Of a stretch of 64,000 bases of DNA, positions 1 through 11,095 are shown piece after piece (within the stretch, counting starts at the first letter, position 1; the number at the start of each line of letters is the position of its first letter). The notes under the pieces are model-generated. The model was not told the origin of the DNA and searched no databases. It saw nothing but the letters and a program-made list of their open reading frames with translations. Source of the stretch: Symsagittifera roscoffensis. Its lineage: Eukaryota > Xenacoelomorpha > Acoela > Convolutidae. A program made the position numbers and the translations under genes. Location: assembly GCF_963678635.1 (NCBI RefSeq), contig NC_087066.1, forward strand, positions 63,866,282 through 63,930,281, in the 5' to 3' direction.

Positions 1-100
1 NNNNNNNNNNNNNNNNNNNNNNNNNNNNNNNNNNNNNNNNNNNNNNNNNNNNNNNNNNNNNNNNNNNNNNNNNNNNNNNNNNNNNNNNNNNNNNNNNNNN
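1..100. other. Assembly gap (100 N)
   Basis: A run of exactly 100 N at the left edge, the usual size for a scaffold gap of unknown length. The receptor gene described below must continue across it. Confidence 0.99.
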
Positions 101-657
101 AAACTGTTAATTGAGATGTGCTTCAAAATGGTCGGTTTCTTACTTATGTTTTCGTTGCCGTTCTCAATAATCAATTCAGAAGGGTATTAGTCAAAGCTTT
201 TTCAGCTGACTGCATATCCATGTTATTCTATTAAATGTTTTGGTTTAATACCTTTTCATTCTTTGAAAATATGGCTCTTTTTCCTTTCCCCCCCCCTCTC
301 CCCCCCCCCCCCTCCCACCTCGCACGAGCTTCAATATATTAGTGTAACGAGTGGTTTTACGAGGTTGAGTATGAAAACCAAATATGTTTGTCGTGGCCTT
401 ATTAGTCTGTATGTAAATTTTCATAACAATCGGACAATGTGGACAACAAATTTACACGTAAAAAATTGCAGGTGGGGGGGGGGGGGGAAGGAAAAAGAGC
501 CGAAAATATTTAAGTTTCTGGAGAGAACAGAAAGTCGCGAAGGTTTCGTTTTTTTTTTGATAAAAAATAACTCAAAATGACGGAAGACACAGAAAATTTA
601 AAATACACCTGCACGTGCTCTTAGAATGGTTGAAGGTTTTCTTTTTGAGTAACTGAC
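101..657 (-). other. Start of intron 5 of the receptor gene
   Basis: This is intronic sequence downstream (in gene sense) of exon 5. It begins with a GTCAGT donor at 657-652. It holds one MITE (273-501). I see nothing else supportable. Confidence 0.7.
273..501. mobile_element. hAT-like MITE, family 1, copy 1
   Basis: A 229-bp element with inverted ends: GGCTCTTTTTCCTT on the left and its complement AAGGAAAAAGAGCC on the right. The termini run into a long C-tract on the left and a G-tract on the right. It is flanked by a perfect 8-bp duplication GAAAATAT (265-272 and 502-509), the duplication length typical of hAT transposition. There is no coding capacity. The second copy at 1017-1231 shares the interior. 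Assignment to hAT rests only on duplication length. Confidence 0.85.
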
Positions 658-803
658 CTATCATGACATGGCAAGTCTGTTTGTCGTAGGGGAAGTATCT
701 GACATTGACCAGACAGCTGGTGACTAAAACATAGGAGGAGTCCCACGTGACCACTCCCCTGTAGTTCACCTTCAACTTCACAGGCACCTCCCGTATCTCA
801 ACA
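658..803 (-). CDS. Cys-loop receptor (nAChR-like) exon 5, Cys-loop exon
   Basis: This 146-nt exon encodes residues 152-200 of the receptor subunit and shows the family signature. Two cysteines (about residues 182 and 196) are separated by exactly 13 residues and enclose the FPYD motif; this is the Cys-loop that couples ligand binding to channel gating. Upstream lies NYRGVVTW, matching the beta-strand before the loop in nicotinic receptors. The acceptor is TTGTTTAG ending at 804 and the donor is GTCAGT from 657. The first base completes the Ala codon left open by exon 4 (phase 2) and the last base opens phase 1. The protein is expected at the plasma membrane, extracellular side. The membrane segments and the paired cysteines that mark alpha subunits lie outside the window, so subunit type and ligand are unknown. 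Confidence 0.93.
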
Positions 804-837
804 CTAAACAATTCCAAGCAAAAACAAATAATTTATA

Positions 838-966
838 TTTCTGACCCGCAGATTATGACATGTTTTTAATTTTTGACCCGCAGATTATGACATGTTTTTA
901 ACTTCTGACCCGCAGATTATGACATGTTTTTAATTTTTGACCCGCAGATTATGACATGTTTTTAAA
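838..966. repeat. Tandem repeat, 4 x 32 bp
   Basis: Four near-identical 32-bp units contain TGACCCGCAGATTATGACAT; the units begin at 842, 874, 906 and 938. Units differ only at a base or two next to the TGACCC core. The array sits about 40 bp upstream (gene sense) of the exon 5 acceptor. Confidence 0.95.
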
Positions 967-1016
967 TCTGCCAGTGACGGCTCGAACGTTTTCTTCTAAG
1001 GAGTGGGAAATAAAAC

Positions 1017-1231
1017 GGCTCTTTTTCCTCCCTCAATCCCCCCTCACCTCGTATGAGCATCAATTTTTTGATGTAATGAGTGGTTTTACAAGGTTAATTA
1101 TGAAGACCAAATATGTTTGTCATGGCCCGCATGTTCGTCCGCATGTCAATTTTCGTGGTAATCGGTCGGTGGGAACAGTAATTTTACTTGCAAAAAATTG
1201 CAAGTGGGGGGGGGGGGAAGGAAAAAGAGCC
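1017..1231. mobile_element. hAT-like MITE, family 1, copy 2
   Basis: A 215-bp copy of the element at 273-501 with the same GGCTCTTTTTCC / GGAAAAAGAGCC ends, C- and G-tracts and interior. Flanks AATAAAAC (1009-1016) and AACGAAAC (1232-1239) match at 6 of 8 positions, as expected for an older insertion. Confidence 0.8.
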
Positions 1232-2195
1232 AACGAAACGAATGTTCTGCCCCGGGCAAAAAAGTCCAAAAAGTAGAAACTTTCCGAGACATTTGTGTCC
1301 GAGACAAATTTTCCCAGCTCGATCCTTTAATTTTATAAAAATTTAATTTGTTTTTAATTGACAAGGCATGTCCACCTAGTGTTTATCTTCATGTTTTGAC
1401 AAGAAAACCGCCATTCGAAGCTGAACATTTTGGGACCCATATGACCGGGGATGTGTTGTCTGGGCATTTTTCAGTCTTTTGGACAATTTTGTCTGGGACA
1501 CAATTATCCAAACACCAAAATGAATGTCTTTCATTTTCGAAATGAAAAGAAAAATTTCATCTGATCTTTACTTAACTTGTCTGAAAAACGGATAATTAGA
1601 CCACACTTTTTTGACAATCCAGGAATGTTTTTGAAATAGAAAAATGTACCCCGGCTCAAAATTGAAAAGAAAAGTTAAGATTTTGAAAAAAAGCATTGGT
1701 TGATCTGTGTAATTTTGAGTAGATTTCTTCAACCGGATAAAAACAACTGGCTATTTAATTCAGGCGCAAATAACAAATGACCAAATTTTTTGGTTCCACT
1801 GAAATTGCTACCGGAACAAAATCTAATTCAGTCATTTTGAGCCCAAGAATGAGAAAAGCTCGCTTATACATTCCGTTCCATGGTAGAATGACTATCAAAT
1901 GAGGTGTCATTCACGCTAAAATGGGCTCATTTTAACCCGATTAACACACCCAATTAACCTTGCCGGCATTTGATCTACCTATGCACAAAAAATGACAGCC
2001 TAGGAGCTTGTGAAAAAATAGAATTTGTAATTTTGTACCGTGTAGATTCAGATAAAGTTTTGAAAAAAAAAGAAAGAGCTAGGGTGAAAATGTTTTTTAA
2101 CGGGAAACAAGTTGAAGCGAGCAACTTTGAAAAACGGCAGGGAACTTACATCATTTCAGACTATCAGTGAAGCTATTGCTACTAATACCAGATTT

Positions 2196-2330
2196 GGGGG
2201 GGGGGTTGTGGACGCCCTTTCCTATTTTTTACGAATTGGACCTTAACGTGGACGAAAAGATCCCCCAAAGTTTTTTCTGCTAGGACTCGCAGTAGGGCGC
2301 CTTTGTAGTAGACATCAAATGATTTGAGAT
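2196..2330 (+). repeat. Degraded fragment of the CAGGGGCGGAT MITE family
   Basis: A G-run followed by GGACGCCCTTTCC resembles the left part of the element at 5828-6190. No terminal repeat or duplication is preserved. Confidence 0.4.
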
Positions 2331-2659
2331 GTACGAAACGTTTTTTGATTTTCCCCCGTTTTAAAAGAATTGTGTCTTATTTTGATACTTTTTAAATATG
2401 TATAATATTGTTAATTGACAATGCAGCGCTAATTGGGTTTTTCTGTAGAAAAGTTCGAAACGATGCTGAACGATGCATAGTCAAGCATGGCTGTCGTCCG
2501 CTGTCGTACAATTTTAACTGCATAATTTTTTTTTGAACATTTTTAGCCTTCCCTTCAAAAAGCTTTCTGAGAGCGCCAGAGCCTACATGGTACTTTACAA
2601 CACTATCAAAACGTTGATTCCAAGGGTAAGCATTGACGAATTTTTACCCCTCCAACATG

Positions 2660-2795
2660 GTGGACTGAACATGGGGGGGGGGGCTGAAGAAGGGGAGGGG
2701 GATGTTTAAAAGGGGGAGCTGAAAAGGTGGGGGAAGCTTTGTGCGGGTAGGTCAATTTTTGGGGCAAGGGGTGTGGAGGGTGCACACGGGGATCA
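2660..2795 (+). repeat. G-run purine tract
   Basis: At least six runs of four or more G on the plus strand, separated by short purine-rich spacers. This is low-complexity sequence with potential to form G-quadruplexes on the non-template strand of the gene. Confidence 0.6.
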
Positions 2796-3289
2796 ACTTG
2801 TGTTCGTTTGGGTTCTAGTTTTGCAAAACGCTGCAAAAAGTAGAGTAAACATTTCACATCTGAAAAAAATATTCAATTTTTTGTGGATTTTATCAGCAAA
2901 AATTTGTCATTTATAATAAAAATAAATGTATCATAATCGATTGCAATGCATTTTATTAGATTTTTGAATTATGAAATTTATCTATAAAAATCCACTCTAT
3001 CCTATCTCAAGGATATAGATGGTAGGATGTAAAAGCACAATTTTTGTCGTTTTATCGATTTAAAGAACACCCATGTTTAAAGGAAAAACTCAAGGAAGCA
3101 CGGGTTCTCATTTACATTTTTTGAACAATCCAAAAAATATACAAACTTGAGCTCGAAATCGAAGTGTAGTAATTTTCATTCAAAATTGCAGAGATCTGGG
3201 TGTTCAAAAAAAGGTTCCTTTAATTAAGGACCCGCATCCAGTTTTTAGCGTTAATAATCTGTTATATAGTGATTTTCGAATCAGTCTTA

Positions 3290-4015
3290 CTAAATTTGAG
3301 AAACAATCGATTTTAATCAATTAATAATCGATTATAATCTCTCTTTTAAAAATCAAATTATAATTAATTATAATCCATTACAATCGATTATAATCGATGA
3401 GTTATTCGGCTATTTTTCAATACAATTATAATCATTTGTAATTGATTATAATCCACTATTTTTATTCAAATTTCTAATTCATTAGTTTTGCACAAAAAAT
3501 CCATTATAATCGATTATAATTAATTATAATCCTTTTTGTTTCTCGATTTTGTCTCCAAAGTTGCATCTAAATTGCTTATATTTTATGCTTTTTGTAGACG
3601 TTGGTTCCTATGAAAAATGAGACAGTTTTTGAAAAGTTTTCCAATCCATTCAAATTTATAAGGTTTTATTTTCAATTCTTCCCCATCAGAGATGTTTTGT
3701 GATGCATATTTTAAGCTTTTTAAACCACCAAAATTTCAGCAAATTGATTTAGTTTCATGATTGATTCGGAAGATTTATTTTTCATCTAGCGCGGGAATCT
3801 TTCTACTATTATGAAGGATCTCTATGAAACGTTTGTTTCGTGGTAAATTTTTGTGTTCAGATGAACCGAAGATTATAATTGATTTTAAGGGTTTTTTGTG
3901 AGACCTATAATCAAATATAATCGATTATAAGAGGTTATAATCTCTTGGAAAACATCACGATTATAATCAATTATAGTTGTCAAAAAACATCATAATAATT
4001 CGTTATAATCGATTA
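3290..4015. repeat. Degenerate array of palindromic AATCGATTATAATC motifs
   Basis: Many imperfect occurrences of a motif close to ATTATAATCGATTATAAT, which is nearly its own complement. They occur in clusters at about 3300-3410, 3495-3535 and 3900-4015. There is no coding potential. Confidence 0.7.
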
Positions 4016-4377
4016 CTTACGCCTAGCTTCGATGCGGGAAGTGTTGAGGCGAGTCAATTCATTCACCGGTTACGCATTAATTGGACACAAACTTTGTTAT
4101 TTTTCATACGTTACTAGAAGCACCAATTGGTTTTAAATCGTTCTCACATAGCGCGTAAAAAAAACTGAAAAACATACCTTTTCTCTTTAAAAGTTTGTTT
4201 CATGAAAATTTGGGAAACTGCTTAACGGACTGCCTATTTTTCGTGCTAAAAATATATCGTGCTAATAACTCTTAAGCGATGTAATTAGTGTTGAAAATCA
4301 ATCCAAATTAAACTGAGGCATAAAAATTGTCTATTTGACTCAACTTTTGAAAGAAGTTACTGAAGGAAGTGCTCCCT

Positions 4378-4876
4378 TATGTTTTTTCTCCACAAAAATT
4401 TCGACTAGCAACTTTTGACGGATTTTTTCAAAATATAATATTCAAAAAACAATGTTATCCTATGCTCAATTTTTATAAAAAAATTATATTTTATTTGTAA
4501 TTTTTTATTGAAAAATCACGGGGCTTTGAAGTTTGTCAATTTAGCTTATTTGGGATAATTAAACGGCGATATATATTTTTTGCTTTTAAAGCGTAAGCGG
4601 AGATTCAATGCGTCTTGATAAATCGTTGCAAAATAAATTGAGGCATGCTATTTTTAATATATTTAATATTTTGTTTTGTGCTAAATATATCATTTTGTTC
4701 TTTACATAGCGTGTGGGGTATGTTTTTTTTTTTTAAAAAATTGAAATCGAAATATTTTATTTTGTAAATTTTTCTGAAAGTTAATTCAATGTTTTTTTTC
4801 AAAAAGTGAACGCCACTCGATGACTTTAAAGTGCAGTCGGAACATTTACTGCTTCGCTCTGATACGAGCAATCTTT
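4378..4876 (-). repeat. Hairpin-end repeat, minus-strand copy (diverged)
   Basis: The right end reads CAGTCGGAACATTTACTGC then CTCTGATACGAGCA, the complement of the family start. Interior landmarks GCGTAAGCGGAGA and AGCGTGTGGGG appear in family order, while the far end is weak. See the 28298-28849 copy for the family description. Confidence 0.7.
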
Positions 4877-4920
4877 TCCATCCAAGAAGGTTTTCCAATA
4901 TATTTCGAATGACGCTATTT

Positions 4921-4999
4921 GATCCCTGAGAATCCCTGAGAAAGAAAAAGCGTCCGCACCCCTCCCCCCTCCCCCCGCCACCCCCTAAATCCGCGGGTG
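4921..4999 (-). repeat. Truncated end of a CAGGGGCGGAT MITE
   Basis: GCGTCCGCACCCC, a C-rich run and CTAAATCCGCGGGTG match the right end of the element at 25883-26321. The rest is missing. Confidence 0.5.
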
Positions 5000-5827
5000 T
5001 CTATAGGTGTAGATTATTTGCCATAAAACATTTATTGAAAAAACCTTAAAGAACTAAACTTTCACAGGTCTGAAGATTTGATGGTTCAAACGAAACAAAC
5101 CCGTGTGCAATTAGATTTTAAAATCATCTTTCAATTCCGTATTCACATCAAGACAAGTTTTGCCAAAATCTGAAATTCGTATGGAAATTCTATTTTTGAA
5201 TAATTTTTCTCTCTCGTGTTTATTGAACACCTTTAAATGAATGAAATCTTCAACTCTGAGGGCGGTTCAAATGAAATATTTTTACACCACATTAATCTTT
5301 GATTGAAAAATAGTATAAATCGGCTACTTTTTATTAGATTGATTTTTTGAGGGTCTATAGACAAGAATTTAAATTAAAACACCTCGGGTAGCCTCGCAAA
5401 TATCTTATCGATACACGTGCCTTCAACCTGTCATATTGAAACTCTTTGCCTAGGTCCTTCTGAAGATAATTAGTTTTCATTGACACCTTATCAATGGACG
5501 TGCCTATCACAATATCCTGTGGCGTCTAAGAAAATTTTTCAATTCAAATTCAAATATCCTGCCTACTAAGATATCGATCCTCTTTTATGCAAAACTACCG
5601 GTATTATTTATTCATTCAAGCAAACAAATTCTTCCCTCAATGCTATAATCTGAAAAATTCTATGGCCTAAATTTAGTTAATCAACTCGGGGCTCAAGTGG
5701 ACATTTCACCTGCCCATGTAGTTGGTATGCTACAAGGGTCTCTTTAGTTGATCACCTCAGTCTTCGTGAAATATTAAATTCAAAACTTGAGGTCTAGACG
5801 AGTATACCAAAAAAATGTACTCTGAGG

Positions 5828-6190
5828 CAGGGGCGGATTTAGGGAGGGGGGGGGGGGGGGGGGGGGGCGGACGCCCTTTCCTTCTCAGAGATTCCACCCC
5901 CTGTTGGTACTTTTTAAGAAATCCATTTTTGGCCGACCGAAATTTATATTAAATTTGAGGGGGAGCGCGCGCCAAAAAAAAACGCGATTTTTTTGTCAAA
6001 ATTTTCCAAAAAGTGCCCAAAAACAGCTTTTTTGACTTGATTTTTCAAAAATTTGCCTGCGGCGCAGAAAATATGGCCAAAACAGGGACTCTTTAGTGCG
6101 TTAGGAGAGCTCGGAAAATCAATTTAGTCGACCTAAAAAAAATTTAAAACCACCCCCCCGCTCCTCGAGAAAATCCTAGATCCGCCCCTG
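5828..6190 (+). mobile_element. hAT-like MITE, family 2 (CAGGGGCGGAT), copy 1
   Basis: A 363-bp non-autonomous element. Terminal inverted repeats are CAGGGGCGGATTTAG (left) and the complement of CAGGGGCGGATCTAG (right), flanked by a perfect 8-bp duplication CTCTGAGG (5820-5827, 6191-6198). A long G-run follows the left terminus. CAGGG-type ends plus 8-bp duplications are characteristic of hAT elements. No transposase is encoded. Other copies are at 8349, 25883 and 56399, with fragments at 4921, 25302 and 34800. Confidence 0.92.
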
Positions 6191-6584
6191 CTCTGAGGAC
6201 AAACTTCGACCGCTTTGAACAACAAATCGCGTTTTTAGCGCGGGCTCTTCCTTCAAAATTAGTATACATTGACTCCTAATGCAGATTTGACAAGGTACAG
6301 GTTTAGTTGAAAATTGCCGTTATTGTCTTAAAAAGGTAGAAAGGCTCGCCCGCCTATCAGAAAAATAGTACTGTCCTTTCATTGAGTAGAATGTTGGTGT
6401 TCAAATTTCAAATCAATATCTGTCCAGCGAATCACGATTCCAAGAGTAAGTTTCATATCACCATCTCATGGCTACAAGCGCATTCAGATTCAGCTACGCT
6501 GTTTTGGGTAGCTGCGTTTATCTAACTCACGTATACCGACAAGTTTTAAAAACTGCGAACATAGCTGCGAGTAAATATTAAAAG

Positions 6585-6660
6585 GGCTACTCTCATATCA
6601 GGGCGAAGCCTTGAATGTTCCGACTGCCCTTTAACTGGTCTCGTATAGTTTTTGGTTAAG
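6585..6660 (+). repeat. Hairpin-end repeat, 5' end fragment
   Basis: CATATCAGGGCGAAGCCTTG followed by AATGTTCCGACTGCC matches the family start; only about 75 bp are recognisable. Confidence 0.6.
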
Positions 6661-6981
6661 GAAATATTGACAAATTATGACTATTGGGCTGATTATATCA
6701 AGTATTAAGTGTTAAGGTTTAAGTCGTTCATAAGGAGTTAATACGACCGGTGACTGATCAATGAACAGAATAGTCTAAAATCAGATTGGATATAAGAGCA
6801 GAAAAGTAGACCAATTTTAAAACAGGTCAATTTCGTCAATAATCTCATTAAAAAACAAGTTATACATAAACTGAGTAACTTAATTCAAGAAAATTTAACT
6901 ATTAATTTGAAGAAAATTACTTAAATTGTGCAAAATTAGTTGTTTTTGTCAATTCGTCGACTTTCAGCATCAAATTATTAA

Positions 6982-7175
6982 ACAAGACTGATTGCTCGTA
7001 TGAGGGCGAAGCCCTGAATGTTCCGACCTCCTCTTAAGGTCAATGGAGCAGTAATAACATGAAAAAAAAAATAGAAAATAACAAAAATTAATCATTTTTT
7101 TTACAAAACATTTTTCTAGGGCGATATTTTATCGAATTGTGCTTTTTGACCACACTTTTTCTCTGAATACAAAAC
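6982..7175 (+). repeat. Hairpin-end repeat, 5' fragment
   Basis: It begins ACAAGACTG with a 3-base insertion, then GCTCGTATGAGGGCGAAG and TGTTCCGAC, and the GGAGCAGTAATAACAT landmark follows. The remainder is not alignable by eye. Confidence 0.7.
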
Positions 7176-8008
7176 TATTTAAAAACAATCACCGTTTTTA
7201 ACGCTGTTCAAAAAACTGGCAAAACGAAAAAGCACAAAACTCGGACGCTCAATACTATGTTCTGCGCAACAAGAAATGAAGAAATAGAAAAGGTATGTTT
7301 CAATCCAAAACTCGTTCTGCGCTTCAAAATGATGATGAAAATTTTTTTCGAGAATTTCAAGAAATTAGTTCAAAAACAATATTAAATAAACCTTGTCATA
7401 ATTTCCACCAACATACCAATGCTAAAAAGCAGCAGAACATATTTAAAATTCTATAATTTTTGAAGAACTGAAAGAAATTTGTATGAATAACATTTTTCCA
7501 AAGACTATTTGTATAGAAATGTATGACTAGCTTTTTTAGTCTATGGTGGTCAAGCTGGAAGATAATAAATGTGGGGTATAAAGTTTGTTAGGCGTTATAT
7601 TTTTTTTTATCGATTTACATGTTTCAAACAATGTTTTAGCTTTAGCCAAAAAACATGAGAAAAATAAACAAACTGAAAAATTGTTATAATGCATGTTTTT
7701 AAGTAATTAAAAAAACGTATAGTTAAAGCGCCGTTTTTTTTCAATTCCAGAACGTCACAAAGTCAAAAAAACACTGGTTTATTTGTGTTTTGACCCCCAC
7801 AGAACTTTTTGAACGGAACAAGTCTCATACAGAAGTCCTTTCAGTCATTTCCGTTTCAGTTCAGTCAACCAGTCATTTCTAAGAATTCAAAAAAATATTT
7901 TCAATCGCAAAAATAATTGGTTGGAACCTTTTTTTTGCTTTTATTGTTTCTTTTTCGCTACTTGTTAGTGATCCATCTTTTGTCGTTTTAAATCTCAAAC
8001 CACATATT

Positions 8009-8677
8009 GCAAATTGCTCGTATCTGGGCAAAACCCTGAATGTTCCAGTTGCCTGTTGAACCCCACGCGCATGTAAAGTTTAAATTAATATATTTCACAT
8101 GGAGCAAAAAAATAAATAGAACAAACGTTTTGTCTCACTTCGTTTTAAACGAGTTTCGGGGCAAGTTATGCGTTCTAGGGCGGGTCATGGTTAAATACCC
8201 ACTTCTGCGTTAATAGCACGAGTTATATCACGCGTTGATTATCCTAAATTGGCGAAATTAGTAGTTTTCTATTCCTTGAAATTTTAACGAAAACTATCAC
8301 AGGTGAAATATATTTTTAAATTCAAGCTCAGGACACCAATATCTTTTGCAGGGGCGGATTTAGGGGGAGAAGTGGACGCCCCCTCTCCCGAGATTCCACC
8401 CCCTCACCAACCAAATTTTTTTTGTCAAATTGTTTATTTATACTCTGAGAGCGCCCGAAAAATCAATTTTGTGGGCCAAAACAAAATGGTAGACAAATTT
8501 TTCAAAAAGATTTCAAAAATCCGCCCCCCCCCCCCTCCTTCGAGAAAGTCCCATTATCACCTCTGAACTTTTGGATGAGTTAGAGAAATTCTGTCAAAAA
8601 ATGCCAGTTAAGAACTTTGTGAGAAAAACCTTGCGAGCAAGAAAATTTTGTCATTTAAAAAAAAATTCGGAACAAAC
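8009..8677 (+). repeat. Hairpin-end repeat, diverged copy split by a MITE
   Basis: Family landmarks occur in order: TTGCTCGTATCTGGG start, GCGTTAATAGCACGAGTTAT, ATCACAGGTGAAATAT, AGCTCAGGACACCAAT, then after the inserted hAT-like MITE (8349-8565) GTCAAAAAATGCCAGTTAA, GCGAGCAAGAAAA and CGGAACAAAC. The insertion dates the MITE as younger than this copy. Confidence 0.8.
8349..8565 (+). mobile_element. hAT-like MITE, family 2, nested copy
   Basis: A 217-bp internally shortened copy with a left end CAGGGGCGGATTTAGG and a decayed right end. Flanks ATCTTTTG (8341-8348) and AACTTTTG (8566-8573) match at 7 of 8 positions. It is inserted inside a hairpin-end repeat. Confidence 0.8.
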
Positions 8678-11095
8678 AGTTTTATTTCATGCTTAAGACA
8701 GTAAATTTGTACTCTGATGGCTCAAAGTGAATCCAAGACAAACATCTACAAAACCGGAAACCAAACCAGAATAAATCCGAAAAACACAATAGAAGCTTCT
8801 AGTAGGTACACAAAATGTAGGTTTTTCAGAGCAATGAATTTAATTTTTTAAGCTTTCGTTATCAGATTTAAGGTAAAATGTTGTATTTGCTCAAAATTTT
8901 AACATTGGGCCCATAATCAAAAAATCAATTAAGAGTCTATTGCTCATAAAAGTTTATCCGCAAATGATCTAAACAATTATGCAAATTCTTTTCAATTTGA
9001 CGGCATTGGCAAATTAAAAACTTCAGTGAAATTGACCCTATTTAGACAGAGTGATAGAAAGTTCTTCCGCTGAAAACATAACTCATTTTAAAAACGCCCG
9101 AAGAATTTTGACTTTCTCCGGACTCGCTTGGGAAAAACTCAGTGAAGTGATAATTGTTGCCTTCAATAAAATTAACTTTGATTGTAGGTCAAATAGGGTT
9201 AGTGTTTGTTGTCTGATCTTCATCTCAGCTTATGGTTCATAAGTTTAAGAAAAACATGAAAATAGCTACAGGAACTCGCCAAAAACGTATCTTTCCAGAA
9301 CATATTTTGAATCAAAAGAAACCTCTGTTTATTTTCAAAAACGCTTAAAAGCGTATAAATTGACCTGCAGGGTTATTTATATTAAAGTTAACGTCGTCAT
9401 TTTAGGGTTGATTTATTAGTCGGAACTGTTTAGTTTAAAAGGTTGAGTATTTTTATGGCGCGGGTTGGCACCTCGAGCTCAGAGGGGACTTCGTGTCTAG
9501 TTCAGCAAACCGATAGTTATAAATTAAAAAGTAGTATAATGCCTAATCACTATTTTGTTAGAAGCAGCCCTAAGTTTCAGACTTTCCACCCTTATAATAA
9601 GTGATTATGACTCGCTTTTTTGTTAATTAAGGATTGAAAGCGTAGTGTAAAATGTGTTAGAGCATGGGGGAGGGGTTAGGAAAAATATTTATTTCTGACA
9701 AATATTTTTTTTGGGGTGGGGGCCCCATTTCGGTCATACATTTTGAGACCAGGAACATATGATAGTAGCAGACATTATGCTTTCAATTTTGTGAGAGGCA
9801 GGTTAGTCTAAAAAAAATAAAATTAGGGGAATTTCAAATATTTGAACCAGATCTAGAATGAACAGGCGTCTTAAGTTTCTGTTAAAGCAATCATCTTTCC
9901 AGTCAATAATTCTAAATCGGCCGCGATAGCTCGATTGAATTTTGGCTTAAGAAAGCCTGAAACTTCGGCTAGATAATTGCTTCCCAGCCCTAGCAGACAC
10001 AATATTGCGCAATGGGCGGTTGCCACAGGGAAATTACTGGTGTAACCTCTTTTAGGGTGGCTTTATTGCCTGAATTGTTGTTGCAACTTACCACACATGT
10101 ATTTACAATTATAGGAGGTCAAAGAAGCAGCTTCACATACCGGAGCATTATTTATCACAACTCAACGCCATTTCTCAATTTTTGGGTCATTTAACTTAAC
10201 TGCCACAAGGGAAAAAAAGAGTAGCTAAAAATACTTGCGAGCTATGTTTTAATATTACATTTACAACTTTCGTAAGTGGTTTGAAAAAACAAGACCACAT
10301 AACCGATCTGACCCGAATTAGACTGAAAAATGGAAGTGAAAGATAAGGATATGGAGTGCAAACAAAAGAGAATTTCACGGTGACAAAAAACATGATAAAG
10401 CTATTGAAGTCTGATTGAAATGACACGTTAGCTTTATCTATCAATTCAACCTCAGTTTTAATCACCCTGAACTTTTTTTTCCATTTCATGTCGGCACCGA
10501 AATTTAGAAAAAAAAAATTTCGCTTTTCCATCATAGCCCTCAAAAAATAAATCACAAAACGGTGGTGATAAAATTCATGATACTAGTCCGCGAGTCGGAC
10601 TATAATGGTAAAAGCACCGAATATTTGAACCAGATTAACTCCTGAAACGTTTGAAGTTTTTTTATGGAATTATTTCTGCTGACTTGTTAGTTATGGACAT
10701 GTTTGTCATGGACATGTATTTAATAAATTCTCATAAAATTATTCCATACAAAGCAAACTGTTTGCCTTTTATCAGATCTGATATCTGTCTTAAAAAGTAG
10801 AGTTTATAACAACAAGCTTCTCTTATCTGATTCTCACCTTAGTGAAATTTATACTTGAAAAAGCTTTGATTGTAAAACAGAATTTCCAAATTTCCAGCGA
10901 AAATTGAGTGTCATGTTTGTTTAAAATCGAGTTATGTCAGATTAGTCGCAACACTGGCTTGATCACAGTGGCCAAAATTATCTGGCATGTCAGCGCAAAA
11001 AACACTTGCCTAGGTTGGGTGATATTTGTAAAAGGCGACAGTTCGTTACAAGCGACAATTCGTAATTTTCGCTCGCTACGATAACTTTCAACAGG

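Noticed and set aside
263-580. Frame containing a Pro-rich run and later a Gly run.
   Set aside because: It is a translation of the C- and G-tracts and interior of a MITE that has clear ends and an 8-bp duplication.
9984-9998. CCCAGCCCTAG, also similar to 39098-39108, as a possible transposon terminus.
   Set aside because: No matching opposite end or target duplication found near either occurrence.
10196-10555. Minus-strand open frame of 119 codons.
   Set aside because: No domain, signal or splice support, and a composition like surrounding intron.
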